A stretch of 39,342 nt of DNA. Origin: UBA1876 sp964515395. GTDB lineage: Bacteria; Synergistota; Synergistia; Synergistales; Thermovirgaceae. The notes beneath the pieces are model-generated. The model made no database searches and had not been told where the DNA came from. It was given only the letters and a program-made list of their open reading frames with translations. A program made the position numbers and the translations under genes. Below, piece after piece: positions 7,072 through 15,940 of this stretch. Position 1 is the first letter of the stretch. Every line of letters starts with the position of its first letter. Location of the stretch: contig CAZERC010000017.1 of NCBI GenBank assembly GCA_964515395.1, forward strand, positions 1 to 39,342, written 5' to 3'.

Positions 7072-7584
7072 ATGCCGGTCAAACCGTGGTGGAGAGAAAC
7101 TCTCGAGACAATACTGTGGGCCCTGGTCCTGGCCCTTATCCTGAGGACATTCGTTGTGCAGGCTTTCTGGATTCCAAGCGGTTCCATGATCCCCACACTA
7201 CTTCCAGGCGACCGGGTTCTGGTGGCGAAATTCTGGTATTCCTTCACGGAACCCAAGCGAGGACAGATCATTGTCTTCGAGTATCCCGTCGACCCGAAAA
7301 GGGATTTCGTCAAAAGGGTCATCGGCCTGCCCGGAGAGGTGGTCGACATTCGCGACGGAGTCGTTCACATTGACGGCGATCCCCTGTCTGAACCCTATGT
7401 GCAATATCACGATTCATATGACATGAGAGCCGTCCGGATTCCGGAGGGAGAATATTTCGTCATGGGGGACAACCGTCCCAATTCCCAGGACAGCCGTTTC
7501 TGGGGTTTTGTCCCGGAGGGAAACATCAAAGGTCCAGCCTTTTTCCGGTATTGGCCGTTGACGCGAGTCGGAGGCCTTTACTGA
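7072..7584 (+). CDS. lepB: Signal peptidase I
   Basis: This 170-residue membrane protease removes signal peptides from exported proteins. One N-terminal transmembrane segment (about residues 12-30) is followed by 'WIPSGSMIPTL' with the nucleophile Ser38, and 'FVKRVIGLPGE' with the general-base Lys81. 'GDNRPNSQDSRFWGFV' is the conserved C-terminal box. The size fits the short bacterial type with one membrane anchor. ATG 7072 lies 8 nt after CTGGAGG; ATG 7066 is too close to it. It heads a tightly packed operon; rbgA starts 1 nt after its stop. Confidence 0.95.
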   Translation: MPVKPWWRETLETILWALVLALILRTFVVQAFWIPSGSMIPTLLPGDRVLVAKFWYSFTEPKRGQIIVFEYPVDPKRDFVKRVIGLPGEVVDIRDGVVHIDGDPLSEPYVQYHDSYDMRAVRIPEGEYFVMGDNRPNSQDSRFWGFVPEGNIKGPAFFRYWPLTRVGGLY

Positions 7585-7585
7585 C

Positions 7586-8422
7586 ATGACGAGAACCGTC
7601 TGGTACCCAGGTCACATGGCGAAAGGACTCAGGCAGCTCAGAGGCCTTCTCGAAAAGCTTGATGTCCTTGTCGAGGTTCGTGACGCCCGTGCGCCCGAGG
7701 TGACGGCATCCCCTTTTTCGATACAGGCCGAAAAAGTCAAACCCCTCTGGGTTGTGCTCTCGAAAAGGGACATAGCAGACGAAAATGTGACCCGGCGGTG
7801 GGTACGTTTTTACCGTGATCAGGGCAGGATGACCTGGGCCTTCGATCTCAGAAGGTCACAGCTCAAACCGTTACTTGCGGCAGTGGAAAAGGAAAGGCCT
7901 TCTCACAGGGATCTCCGTCTCGCCGTTATCGGAGTTCCAAACGTCGGCAAATCCATGTTTCTCAACCTTGTTGTCGGCAAGAAATCTGCATCCGTGGGTG
8001 CTGTCCCGGGTGTTACGAAGGGTGTTTCCTGGTACCGCGGGCGTGGTTTTCTCGTGGTCGACTCACCTGGAATTGTTGACCCGAAGTCCGATGCGAAAGT
8101 TCATCGGATCCTGGCGTGGTTGGCCGGATCCCGTTCCGACGTCATCGGCGGTTACGAGCCTGTGGCCCTGGATTTCATCGCCTACATTCAGGAACGGGGA
8201 CTGTGGGAAAAAACCCTGGCTTCCCTCGATGTGGAAGGTCCGGACCTTCAGCCGGACGATATCCTTGTGAATGTCGGGAGACGACTGGGATGCCTCGTCA
8301 AGGGAGGCAATGTGGATCTCGAGAGGGCCGGCAAGATGCTGCTCGATTCCTTTGCTGCGGGGAAACTTGGCAGGGTCAGCCTTGAGACGCCCGAAACAGT
8401 GGCTTTCAGGGATGTGAAATGA
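7586..8422 (+). CDS. rbgA: Ribosome assembly GTPase RbgA (YlqF)
   Basis: This 278-residue GTPase assists late 50S ribosomal subunit assembly. It shows the circular order of GTP motifs typical of the YlqF/YawG group: the G4-like 'SKRD' (59-62) comes first, followed by G1 'GVPNVGKS' (116-123), the G2 Thr in 'PGVTKGV' and G3 'DSPG' (159-162). The usual NKxD is SKRD here, a mild variant. The C-terminal helical domain is present. It overlaps rnhB by ATGA. The order lepB-rbgA-rnhB is familiar from Clostridia. Confidence 0.93.
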   Translation: MTRTVWYPGHMAKGLRQLRGLLEKLDVLVEVRDARAPEVTASPFSIQAEKVKPLWVVLSKRDIADENVTRRWVRFYRDQGRMTWAFDLRRSQLKPLLAAVEKERPSHRDLRLAVIGVPNVGKSMFLNLVVGKKSASVGAVPGVTKGVSWYRGRGFLVVDSPGIVDPKSDAKVHRILAWLAGSRSDVIGGYEPVALDFIAYIQERGLWEKTLASLDVEGPDLQPDDILVNVGRRLGCLVKGGNVDLERAGKMLLDSFAAGKLGRVSLETPETVAFRDVK

Positions 8423-8994
8423 TGATCATCGCAGGAGTGGATGAAGCAGGCCGCGGCCCCCTGGCGGGTCCCGTCGTTGCAGCAGCGGTGGTGCTTCCGA
8501 GAAGAGAACGGGAACATCTGGTCGCCATGGGCCTACGGGATTCCAAGAAAATGACGGCCGGGAAACGGGAGCGAATTTTTTCCGTCATGCTTGAAATGGA
8601 CGTCCCCTGGAGAGCACAGGCGGCGTCGCCCGGAAGGATCGACAGGCACAACATCCTCCGTGCCGCCCTTTGGGCAATGGAAAGAGCGGTTTTTGAACTT
8701 CCCGTGACACCCGATCTGGTCATTGTGGATGGAACGACGCCTCTTCCCTGTGAAGGCCTGAATCAGAGAGCGATAAAGGGTGCCGATGACATCGTTCCTG
8801 CCGTAGCGGCTGCCTCGGTCGTTGCGAAGGTGTTGAGGGACAGGGCGATGATCGTTCTCGCACAATGTTACCCTGAGTATGGCTTCGAACGGAACAAGGG
8901 ATATCCATCGAAGGAGCACAGGCGGATTCTGCGCGAGATTGGCCCCTGTCCGCTTCACAGGCGGACCTTCGGTCCTTGCATGAAACGTCGTTGA
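8419..8994 (+). CDS. rnhB: Ribonuclease HII
   Basis: This 191-residue enzyme cuts RNA in RNA-DNA hybrids and single ribonucleotides in DNA. 'GVDEAGRGPLAGPV' supplies Asp8 and Glu9, 'VIVDG' supplies Asp104 and 'AAASVVAKVLRDR' supplies the last metal-binding Asp141. ATG codons lie at 8419 and 8422; the first overlaps the rbgA stop (ATGA). The C-terminus 'LREIGPCPLHRRTF' is typical. A 70-nt gap follows, after which yraN begins. Confidence 0.95.
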   Translation: MMIIAGVDEAGRGPLAGPVVAAAVVLPRREREHLVAMGLRDSKKMTAGKRERIFSVMLEMDVPWRAQAASPGRIDRHNILRAALWAMERAVFELPVTPDLVIVDGTTPLPCEGLNQRAIKGADDIVPAVAAASVVAKVLRDRAMIVLAQCYPEYGFERNKGYPSKEHRRILREIGPCPLHRRTFGPCMKRR

Positions 8995-9064
8995 ACCTCT
9001 CCGAAAAACCATGACGCAAGAAACACAAAAACAACAGAACATGGAAGCATGGAAGGGAGTTGCG

Positions 9065-9436
9065 ATGGCACGTCATCTTGACCTCGGCATTGCCGGTGAG
9101 GATATTGCCCGGAAGGCTCTTGAGGAAGCCGGGTACAGAATTCTTGAGCGGAATGTTCGCCTGCGGTCCGGCGAACTCGACATGGTGGCACTGGAAGGCG
9201 GCGAACTGGTCGTCGTTGAAGTCCGGACGCGTAGCGTCGGATGGATGACCCCGCCCGAGACGACCGTGGGACCGAAGAAACTCCGGAAACTGGTGCGCAC
9301 CGGCCGGTGGTATGTCGAGCGCTCCGGATGGGAAGGTCCCTGGCGGATAGACGTGGTCGCCGTTACGGTCGGGCCCGTCAATGGACCGGAAGTGGAAATT
9401 TTCCGGGATGTTACGACAGGATTGATCGAGTCGTGA
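9065..9436 (+). CDS. yraN: YraN family (UPF0102) endonuclease-fold protein
   Basis: This 123-residue protein belongs to the UPF0102 family, which has a PD-(D/E)xK nuclease-like fold and no firmly known cellular role. 'GEDIARKALEEAGYRILERNVRLRSGELDMVALEGGELVVVEVRTRS' covers the core; the usual E-V-K is E-V-R here. ATG 9065 has GGAAGGGAG 5 nt upstream; in-frame ATGs at 9011 and 9041 lack a ribosome site. It overlaps comM by GTGA. Its constant place between rnhB and comM suggests a part in DNA processing or uptake. Confidence 0.88.
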   Translation: MARHLDLGIAGEDIARKALEEAGYRILERNVRLRSGELDMVALEGGELVVVEVRTRSVGWMTPPETTVGPKKLRKLVRTGRWYVERSGWEGPWRIDVVAVTVGPVNGPEVEIFRDVTTGLIES

Positions 9437-10941
9437 GCGCCTTCGGTGTAACCCTCCAGGGAATTGAAGCCAAAAAGGTGGAAGTGGAGGTTGAGATCAC
9501 GGGAGGTCTCTTTTCCATTTCCGTAGTCGGGCTCCCTGACGCCTCGGTCAGGGAGGCCAGGGAAAGGGTTCGAGCCGCACTGAGATCAGCCGGGATGCCT
9601 GTCAGGGGGCGTGTCGCCGTTAATCTGGCGCCTGCCGACCTCCCAAAGGAAGGTGCACTGCTCGATTTGCCAATGGCCCTCGGCATTGCACAAGCAATGG
9701 GAGAAATCCCGCCGGTCACAGATGCCGTCTGCATGGGGGAACTGGCCCTTGACGGGAGGATCAGGCGCGTAAGGGGAGCCGTTCCCGCTGCGCTTCTGGC
9801 GAAAAAAACGGGGTTACCCCTTTTCGTCCCCGAAGCGAATGCCCGTGAAGTATCGCTGGTTACCGGCGTCAAGGCCTATGCGGTTTCGTCCCTTGAACGC
9901 CTGTTCGCCCATTTGAGAGGTGAGGCCAGCCTGGAACCCGTCGCCGGAGGTTTCCCCAGGGACGTCGAGGTAGAAGCGGATCCCGATCTGGCGGACATCA
10001 AGGGACAGGCACAGGCGAAACGTGCCCTCGAGATCGCAGCGGCAGGCGGACACAACCTCATCTTCGTGGGCTCTCCAGGATCGGGCAAAACCATGCTTGC
10101 AAGAAGCCTGAGGGGGCTTCTCCCGCCCCTTTCCGATGAAGAGGTCATGGAAACGCTCCTGGTCAGAAGTACCGTGGGTCTTCCTCCCCAAAAGGGACGG
10201 ACGAGACCTTTTCGCACCATCCATCATACGGCGACGACGGTTTCCGTCTGCGGGGGAGGGGCGACGCTCAAACCCGGCGAGGTCAGTCTTGCACACCGTG
10301 GGGTGCTGTTTCTCGACGAGTTTACCGAATTCCGCAGAGACCTCATGGAGGCTCTTCGCCAGCCTTTGGAAGACGGGCGCATTGTCGTGAGCAGGGCCTC
10401 AGGAAGCGTGACCTATCCGGCAAGGGTGCTTCTTGTGGCTGCCTGCAACCCCTGTCCGTGCGGCTATTATGGAGATCCCGTCGTCCCGTGCAGGTGCCCG
10501 TCGAGCGCCGTGGAGAGATACCAGCGAAAGCTGTCGGGACCGATAATGGACAGGCTGGACCTGTACGTCAGCGTTCCCCGGCTGACTCCGGAGGAGCTCG
10601 TGCAGTTCGGTGAAAGCCCTTCCGAATCAAGCTCCCTGGTCAGGAAACGGGTGACCGCCGCCCGGAATCTTCAGCAGGAACGATGGAAGTCTCTTGGATT
10701 TGCCAGCAATGCGGAGATCCCCGAAAAGGTCCTCAGGAAGCATTTCGGTATGACCGCGGAAAGCCGGAAATTCCTTGAAGATGCGGTGGGGCGGCTCCGG
10801 CTGTCGGGCAGAGGACTTGCCCGCGTGCTCAGAGTTGCAAGAACAATCGCTGACCTGGGCAAAGAGGAAAAGATTCATTCCGCTCATCTTTCGGAAGCCC
10901 TCGCGTATCGGGAAGGGGCGAACATTCCGTGGACAGGTTGA
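9433..10941 (+). CDS. comM: ComM/YifB family AAA+ helicase
   Basis: This 502-residue AAA+ protein belongs to the Mg-chelatase-like ComM family, which promotes branch migration during natural transformation. The N-terminal Lon-like domain has 'VVGLPDASVREARERVRAAL' and 'VNLAPADLPKEGALLDLP'. Walker A is 'GSPGSGKT' (213-220) and Walker B is 'GVLFLDEF'. 'ACNPCPCGYYGD' and a cysteine-rich stretch after it are family marks. The start GTG 9433 overlaps the yraN stop; upstream codons in this frame fall inside yraN. The dprA start overlaps its end, so uptake genes are translated together. Confidence 0.94.
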   Translation: MSAFGVTLQGIEAKKVEVEVEITGGLFSISVVGLPDASVREARERVRAALRSAGMPVRGRVAVNLAPADLPKEGALLDLPMALGIAQAMGEIPPVTDAVCMGELALDGRIRRVRGAVPAALLAKKTGLPLFVPEANAREVSLVTGVKAYAVSSLERLFAHLRGEASLEPVAGGFPRDVEVEADPDLADIKGQAQAKRALEIAAAGGHNLIFVGSPGSGKTMLARSLRGLLPPLSDEEVMETLLVRSTVGLPPQKGRTRPFRTIHHTATTVSVCGGGATLKPGEVSLAHRGVLFLDEFTEFRRDLMEALRQPLEDGRIVVSRASGSVTYPARVLLVAACNPCPCGYYGDPVVPCRCPSSAVERYQRKLSGPIMDRLDLYVSVPRLTPEELVQFGESPSESSSLVRKRVTAARNLQQERWKSLGFASNAEIPEKVLRKHFGMTAESRKFLEDAVGRLRLSGRGLARVLRVARTIADLGKEEKIHSAHLSEALAYREGANIPWTG

Positions 10942-12068
10942 GTTCCCTGGTTCTCCTGAATGGTGTTTTCGACCGCAGTCTCGTCACTGCCTGTACCGAA
11001 GGGTCCCTTTCGCCGGAGGAGATCGTTGCCGAAGGGCCTTCATTGTGGCAAAAACTGGGCTGCTCACCACGGGCCGTTTCGTTCCTCACGGAGAGGATCG
11101 GGAAGGGATGGGCGCAAAAGGAAACAGACAGCTGCACTCGACATGGAATCACCTTGATTCCCTGGGGTTCCGGAGAATACCCCCGCGCACTTGGACGACT
11201 TCCCGACCCGCCGCTGGTTTTGTACAAGAAAGGTCCTGCTCCTTGCGCAGAAGGAGTCGGCATCGTCGGGACGAGACGCTGCAGCCCCTACGGTCGCCGT
11301 GTCGCCAGGGACCTTGCGGCACGATTGGCCCTGCACGGGAGAAGGGTGATCAGCGGTGGGGCGGCAGGTATTGACACTGCCGCCCATGAGGGGTGTCTCG
11401 AAGGCGCCGGGAAAACGCTGGCCGTTTTGGGGACGGGTATCGACAAGATTTATCCCGCGCGAAACCGTGAACTTTTCGAGATCATAACCGAAGAAGGGAC
11501 GCTCCTGTCAGAGTTCCCCCTCGGGTTCCCGGCGAGAAACTGGACCTTCCCCAGGCGCAATCGCATTATCGCGGCTTTGTCTTCGCCTCTTGTTGTGGTG
11601 GAGGCACCAATGAAAAGCGGAGCCATCATTACCGCCCGGCTTGCCCTGGAAGCAGGGCGGGATGTATGGTCCGTCCCCGGCAGGATTACCGAGACGCTTT
11701 GTTTCGGATCCAACGGGCTCATAGCTGATGGTGCCTACCCGCTCGTGGATGTGGACGAGTTCCTCCGGGTGGTGACGGGAACCCAGCAGGAGCTGGCTTT
11801 CGACAGACCGGAAAATGATCTCGAATCTGGTCCGGAATCGGGAAGGTCCCTTTCTGAGGACGAAGAAAAGGTGTATCGTCTCCTTCGGGAAACAGGAGGA
11901 TGTACGGTTGACAACATTGCGGCCCGCGCTAAAATGAGCGCCACTGATGTTCTGAGGATTATCGGAATATTATCCGTCGACGGGATTGTCAGCAATGACG
12001 GTCCCGGCCGATGGGGTGTCGCCGCAGGCGGCCGAATGAGACTGGAAAGAGAGCGAAAGAAGAATTGA
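10929..12068 (+). CDS. dprA: DNA processing protein DprA
   Basis: This 379-residue protein binds incoming single-stranded DNA and loads RecA in natural transformation. The Rossmann-like core has 'VGIVGTRRCSPYGRRVARDLA', 'VISGGAAGIDTAAHEG', 'TLAVLGTGIDKIYPARN', 'LLSEFPLG', 'FPRRNRIIAALS' and 'SGAIITARLALEAGRDVWSVPG'. Residues about 305-365 look like the C-terminal winged helix of many DprA proteins. The start GTG 10929 overlaps comM by 13 nt. With comM it hints at DNA uptake ability; no transport genes are in the window except the orphan pseudopilin. Confidence 0.94.
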   Translation: MDRLSSLVLLNGVFDRSLVTACTEGSLSPEEIVAEGPSLWQKLGCSPRAVSFLTERIGKGWAQKETDSCTRHGITLIPWGSGEYPRALGRLPDPPLVLYKKGPAPCAEGVGIVGTRRCSPYGRRVARDLAARLALHGRRVISGGAAGIDTAAHEGCLEGAGKTLAVLGTGIDKIYPARNRELFEIITEEGTLLSEFPLGFPARNWTFPRRNRIIAALSSPLVVVEAPMKSGAIITARLALEAGRDVWSVPGRITETLCFGSNGLIADGAYPLVDVDEFLRVVTGTQQELAFDRPENDLESGPESGRSLSEDEEKVYRLLRETGGCTVDNIAARAKMSATDVLRIIGILSVDGIVSNDGPGRWGVAAGGRMRLERERKKN

Positions 12069-12081
12069 AGGAGGCATGATG

Positions 12082-12351
12082 ATGCCTGTTCGATACATAC
12101 CTGAATACGAAAGGAAATACCTGACGGAAGAAGCCCTTGCGCTGGCCTATTCAATGTGCGCCGGCGGCGACGTTTCGCCCGACATCATGGAACAGACAAT
12201 GACCGAGGCGGTCAAATTCGGTCAGTCCGGCGGCCAACCCGTGGATGCCGGACTTTTCGAGGCCCTGCTCTGGGCTGTTTGCGACAACGACTTGAACCAA
12301 AAATCCGGACAAGAACTTTTCGACGATGTGACTCCATCGTCGGTTTCCTGA
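12082..12351 (+). CDS. Conserved-looking small protein of unknown function
   Basis: This 89-residue acidic protein sits between dprA and topA. Three ATGs in a row occur at 12076, 12079 and 12082; AAGGAGG (12068-12074) fits 12082 best. 'YIPEYERKYLTEEALALAYSMCAGGD' and 'DAGLFEALLWAVCDNDLNQKSGQELFDDV' look helical. No signal peptide, membrane segment or known motif is visible. I do not recognise the family. Tight spacing (13 nt after dprA, 14 nt before topA) and a good ribosome site say it is real. Confidence 0.75.
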   Translation: MPVRYIPEYERKYLTEEALALAYSMCAGGDVSPDIMEQTMTEAVKFGQSGGQPVDAGLFEALLWAVCDNDLNQKSGQELFDDVTPSSVS

Positions 12352-12365
12352 CGGGGAGTACCTGA

Positions 12366-14540
12366 ATGGCTACGAAAAGTCCGGCGAAAAAAACCACGGG
12401 AAAAAAGACCAAAAAGCCCTCGAATAAAAGTAACTCAGGAAAGACCCTGGTCATTGTCGAATCGCCCTCCAAGGCGAAGACCCTGAAAAAACTGCTTGGA
12501 AGAGGGTACGACGTACAAGCCAGCGTGGGACACATCAAGGACCTTCCGAAAAGTCGGCTGGCCATTGACATCGAAAATGACTTTTCCCCTGAATACATTC
12601 TCATCAGGGGGAAGGGCAAAACGGCGGCGGAACTCAGAAAACGGGCCGCCGAAAGCAAGCGCGTCCTTCTGGCATCCGACCCTGACCGGGAGGGCGAAGC
12701 CATAGCATGGCATCTTGCCGACGTCCTTGACATGGATCCGCAGACTCCGTGCAGGGTAAGGATGTACGAGATCACCCCGCAGGGTGTGGAAGAGGCTTTC
12801 AAGGAAATCACCGGTGTCGACATCGACAAGGTGGATGCCCAGCAGGCCCGGAGGGTGCTCGACAGGCTGGTCGGGTATAAACTGAGCCCCCTGTTGTGGA
12901 GAAAGATCAGGAGAGGTCTTTCGGCCGGACGCGTTCAGTCGGCTGCGCTCAGGATCATTTGCGACAGGGAAGACGAAATCGAGGCCTTCGAACCCAAGGA
13001 ATACTGGAACCTCGCTGTTTCCGCAGAAACGGAGGATGGCAGGGCCTATACTTTCCGGGTGGATAAAAGGGATGGAAAGTCCCTCATCAAGGAGGGCAAA
13101 ACCCTCCTGATCTCCAGCGAGGAAGACGCCCTGGAAATCGAGAGGGAAATACGTTCCAATCCTCTCGAGATCGTCGACTTTACGGCAAAAGACGGCAGTC
13201 GCAAGTCTCCCCCGCCCTTCAAGACGAGTTCTTTGCAGCAGGAAGCGGCAAGAAGGCTCAACTTCGCCCCGAGACGAACCATGTCGGTCGCGCAGAGCCT
13301 TTATGAAGGGGTCACCATCCCGGGACGGGGCACCACAGGGCTCATCACCTATATGAGAACCGACAGCCTGCGCCTCGCGCCGGTAGCGGTCAACAAGGCA
13401 AGGGATCTTGTCCGGTCGAGGTGGGGAGACAAGTATGTGCCCCGGAAACCAAGATTCTTCGAAGGGAAATCACGGTCGCAGGATGCCCATGAGGCGATCA
13501 GGCCCACCGATGTCTCCATTGCTCCTGATGACGTCAAAAACCACCTTACCCGCGATCAGTTCAGACTTTATGAGCTCATTTGGAAACGTTTCGTGGCCTG
13601 CCAGATGAGCAATGCCACGATTGCCAGGACAACCGTGGAGGCCCGTGCCGGAAAGATCGGCATGCGCCAGTCGGGAGCCACCGTGCGGTTTGATGGTTGG
13701 GGAGCAGTCTGGCCCCTGGACATGAAAGAGGAAACCCTTCCCGAAGCGCAGAAAGGGGAAAGACTCCAGGTGTCCGATGTCGAGAAGGAGCAGCGTTTTA
13801 CCCGTCCCCCGGCCCGGTACAACGAAGGAACCCTTATCAAGGTCCTCGAGGACGAGGGCGTTGGGCGGCCTTCCACCTATGCAGCGATCGTGCAGACCCT
13901 TTATGATCGGCACTACGTGGCAAGAGACGATGACAAGCGCATGAAGCCGACGCCCCTTGGACGGACTGTGGACGGTTTTTTGAAGGAGCATTTTCCTCAC
14001 ATCGTGGATGTCACCTTTACAGCCGGCATGGAGGAAGAACTTGACGAGGTGGAAAACTCCAGGCGCCGATGGGTCGAGGTGGTCAGGGAATTTTGGGGCG
14101 ATTTTGCCTCGACTTTGAAGAAGGCCGACGAGAACGCCGAACGCGTTCCCCCGCCTCCTCCGGAGCCGATAGGCGAAAACTGCCCGGTGTGCGGCAGGCC
14201 CCTGGTCAAACGATGGGGCCGCTTCGGGGAATTTATCGGCTGTTCAGGGTATTCCGACCCGGAGAACAAATGCACCTACACGCGCCCCATTGTGGATTCG
14301 CTGGGAATCACATGTCCCAAATGCAAAAAGGGTGAAGTGGTTCGCCGAAAGGGGAAAAAGGGGCGGCCTTTCTACGGTTGCTCGAGATATCCGGAATGCG
14401 ATTTCATCTCATGGCAGCAGCCGACGGGAGAGGAATGCTCCGAATGCGGGGGCGTGATAGTCCTCAAGGGCCGGAAAAAGGAACATGTCTGCAGTTCATG
14501 CGGAAAGAAAATCGAGAAAAAGGACGACACCAATGAGTAA
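12366..14540 (+). CDS. topA: DNA topoisomerase I
   Basis: This 724-residue type IA topoisomerase relaxes negative supercoils. A lysine-rich tail of about 25 residues comes first. The Toprim domain follows, with 'LVIVESPSKAKTLKKLLG' and 'LLASDPDREGEAIAWHL'. The catalytic Tyr329 lies in 'GLITYMRTDS'. The C-terminus has four-cysteine zinc modules beginning 'CPVCGRPLVKRWGRFG', 'CPKCKKGEVVRRKG' and 'CSECGGVIVLKG'. ATG 12366 has GGGGAG upstream. It overlaps trmFO by 8 nt. The basic N-terminal tail is an extension compared with many homologues. Confidence 0.96.
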   Translation: MATKSPAKKTTGKKTKKPSNKSNSGKTLVIVESPSKAKTLKKLLGRGYDVQASVGHIKDLPKSRLAIDIENDFSPEYILIRGKGKTAAELRKRAAESKRVLLASDPDREGEAIAWHLADVLDMDPQTPCRVRMYEITPQGVEEAFKEITGVDIDKVDAQQARRVLDRLVGYKLSPLLWRKIRRGLSAGRVQSAALRIICDREDEIEAFEPKEYWNLAVSAETEDGRAYTFRVDKRDGKSLIKEGKTLLISSEEDALEIEREIRSNPLEIVDFTAKDGSRKSPPPFKTSSLQQEAARRLNFAPRRTMSVAQSLYEGVTIPGRGTTGLITYMRTDSLRLAPVAVNKARDLVRSRWGDKYVPRKPRFFEGKSRSQDAHEAIRPTDVSIAPDDVKNHLTRDQFRLYELIWKRFVACQMSNATIARTTVEARAGKIGMRQSGATVRFDGWGAVWPLDMKEETLPEAQKGERLQVSDVEKEQRFTRPPARYNEGTLIKVLEDEGVGRPSTYAAIVQTLYDRHYVARDDDKRMKPTPLGRTVDGFLKEHFPHIVDVTFTAGMEEELDEVENSRRRWVEVVREFWGDFASTLKKADENAERVPPPPPEPIGENCPVCGRPLVKRWGRFGEFIGCSGYSDPENKCTYTRPIVDSLGITCPKCKKGEVVRRKGKKGRPFYGCSRYPECDFISWQQPTGEECSECGGVIVLKGRKKEHVCSSCGKKIEKKDDTNE

Positions 14541-15870
14541 GGGGGCTCGGGAAGTTACTGTTGTCGGAGCGGGGCTCGCAGGAAGCGAGGCCGCCTGGCA
14601 GCTGGCCGAAAGAAATATTCCCGTCTGTCTTGTGGAAATGCGTCCTGAAGAGATGTCCCCCGCACACAAAACGGGCGAATTCGCCGAACTCGTATGCAGC
14701 AATTCACTCGGGGCCGACGTGCTCACCAGTCCCGGTGGCATCCTGAAACGTGAGTTGAGGCGTTGCAGGAGCCTGATTCTTCAGTGTGCCGATGAAGCCC
14801 GAATTCCGGCAGGGCGGGCCCTTGCCGTGGACCGGAACATCTTCTCCCGGTGCGTGACGCACCATCTCGAGTCGCATCCGTTGATCAGGGTTGAACATCG
14901 TGTCGTCAAAGACATCCCCCGGGGGCCGGTGATACTGGCTACGGGTCCCCTGACGGCGGATGCCCTGGCCGAAAAAATCGGAAGCGCAATCGGCAGTGAC
15001 TTTCTCTATTTCTTTGATGCCGTATCACCCGTCGTCACTTCCGAGTCCATTGACATGAAACGGGCCTTTGCCGGCAGCCGCTGGGGACAGGGCGACGACT
15101 ATATCAACTGCCCAATGGACGAAAGGGAATACTATGCGTTGCAGGAGGCCCTTGCAAATGCCGAACGCGCACCGGTACACGGATTTGAGAAGGACGGGCG
15201 GTATTTCGAGGGCTGCCTCCCCATCGAGGTTATCGCTCAGAGGGGCAAGGATACGTTGCGCTTCGGCCCCTTGCGGCCCGTGGGCCTGGAAGACCCTGAA
15301 ACCGGGAAGAGGCCTTTTGCCGTGGTCCAGCTCAGGCAGGAAAACCGGGCGAAGACACTTTACAACCTCGTCGGTTTCCAGACCAACCTGCGCTGGCCGG
15401 AACAGGAAAGGGTGTTCCGGCTTATACCGGCCCTGCACGATGCGGAATTCGTCAGGTTCGGCGTGATGCACAGGAACCTCTATGTCAATGCCCCCCGGGT
15501 GCTCGACAAATACTTGCGCATACGCGGTCGTGATGATGTCTTTTTGGCCGGCCAGATCGTGGGCGTCGAGGGGTACATGGAAAGCACGGCCATGGGCCTT
15601 GTGGCCGCACTAAATGCCGTTTCATTCGTTACGGGCCGGAACTTCGCGGAATGGCCGCCCGAAACGGCGATTGGCGCCCTGTTGACCCACCTTTCGGAGG
15701 AACCTCCCCACGGACGTTTCCAGCCGATGAATGTCAACCTGGGACTTTTCCCCCCACTTCCACAGAAAGTGCGGAAACGGACCGAGCGATGTCAGCGATA
15801 CGCCGAACGTGCCGAATCCGCCCTTTCTTCTGTTCTTTCGCAAATCGAAAGTGATTTGTCGGGAGACTGA
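14533..15870 (+). CDS. trmFO: tRNA uracil-54 C5-methyltransferase, folate/FAD dependent
   Basis: This 445-residue flavoprotein makes ribothymidine at position 54 of tRNA with methylenetetrahydrofolate as carbon donor. The FAD-binding start 'VTVVGAGLAGSEAAWQLAE' is followed by 'PAHKTGEFAELVCSNSLG' (Cys55) and 'FEGCLPIEV' (Cys228), the two cysteines expected in this family. 'AGQIVGVEGYMESTAMGLVAALNA' closes the flavin domain. The ATG lies inside the end of topA. The topA-trmFO-xerC-hslVU-codY order is that of Bacillus and Clostridia. Confidence 0.95.
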   Translation: MSKGAREVTVVGAGLAGSEAAWQLAERNIPVCLVEMRPEEMSPAHKTGEFAELVCSNSLGADVLTSPGGILKRELRRCRSLILQCADEARIPAGRALAVDRNIFSRCVTHHLESHPLIRVEHRVVKDIPRGPVILATGPLTADALAEKIGSAIGSDFLYFFDAVSPVVTSESIDMKRAFAGSRWGQGDDYINCPMDEREYYALQEALANAERAPVHGFEKDGRYFEGCLPIEVIAQRGKDTLRFGPLRPVGLEDPETGKRPFAVVQLRQENRAKTLYNLVGFQTNLRWPEQERVFRLIPALHDAEFVRFGVMHRNLYVNAPRVLDKYLRIRGRDDVFLAGQIVGVEGYMESTAMGLVAALNAVSFVTGRNFAEWPPETAIGALLTHLSEEPPHGRFQPMNVNLGLFPPLPQKVRKRTERCQRYAERAESALSSVLSQIESDLSGD

Positions 15871-15890
15871 GAATATTCTTGAACATCTGT

Positions 15891-15905
15891 TTTATTCAGA
15901 AAATT
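15891..15905 (+). promoter_or_regulatory. CodY-box-like site upstream of xerC-hslVU-codY
   Basis: TTTATTCAGAAAATT matches the Bacillota CodY consensus AATTTTCWGAAAATT at 12 of 15 positions, with the right half perfect. It ends directly before the position expected for the -35 element of the xerC promoter. Binding here would be expected to repress the operon that encodes CodY. The local AT-rich context makes chance similarity easier, so this is a prediction. Confidence 0.5.
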
Positions 15906-15925
15906 ATGATGAGTCCAACACAAAA

Positions 15926-15934
15926 TGCTACAAT
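15926..15934 (+). promoter_or_regulatory. Extended -10 promoter of xerC-hslVU-codY
   Basis: TGCTACAAT is an extended -10 element (TG at 15926-15927, TACAAT at 15929-15934). The -35 area (15906-15911, ATGATG) is poor, as is common with extended -10 promoters. Transcription should start about 7 nt downstream, which is the A of the xerC ATG at 15941. Confidence 0.6.
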
Positions 15935-15940
15935 ACTCAC

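Noticed and set aside
9241..9432. Longer ComM start inside yraN
   Set aside because: The extra 64 residues are read out of frame through yraN and are not part of the ComM family; GTG 9433 overlapping the yraN stop fits better.
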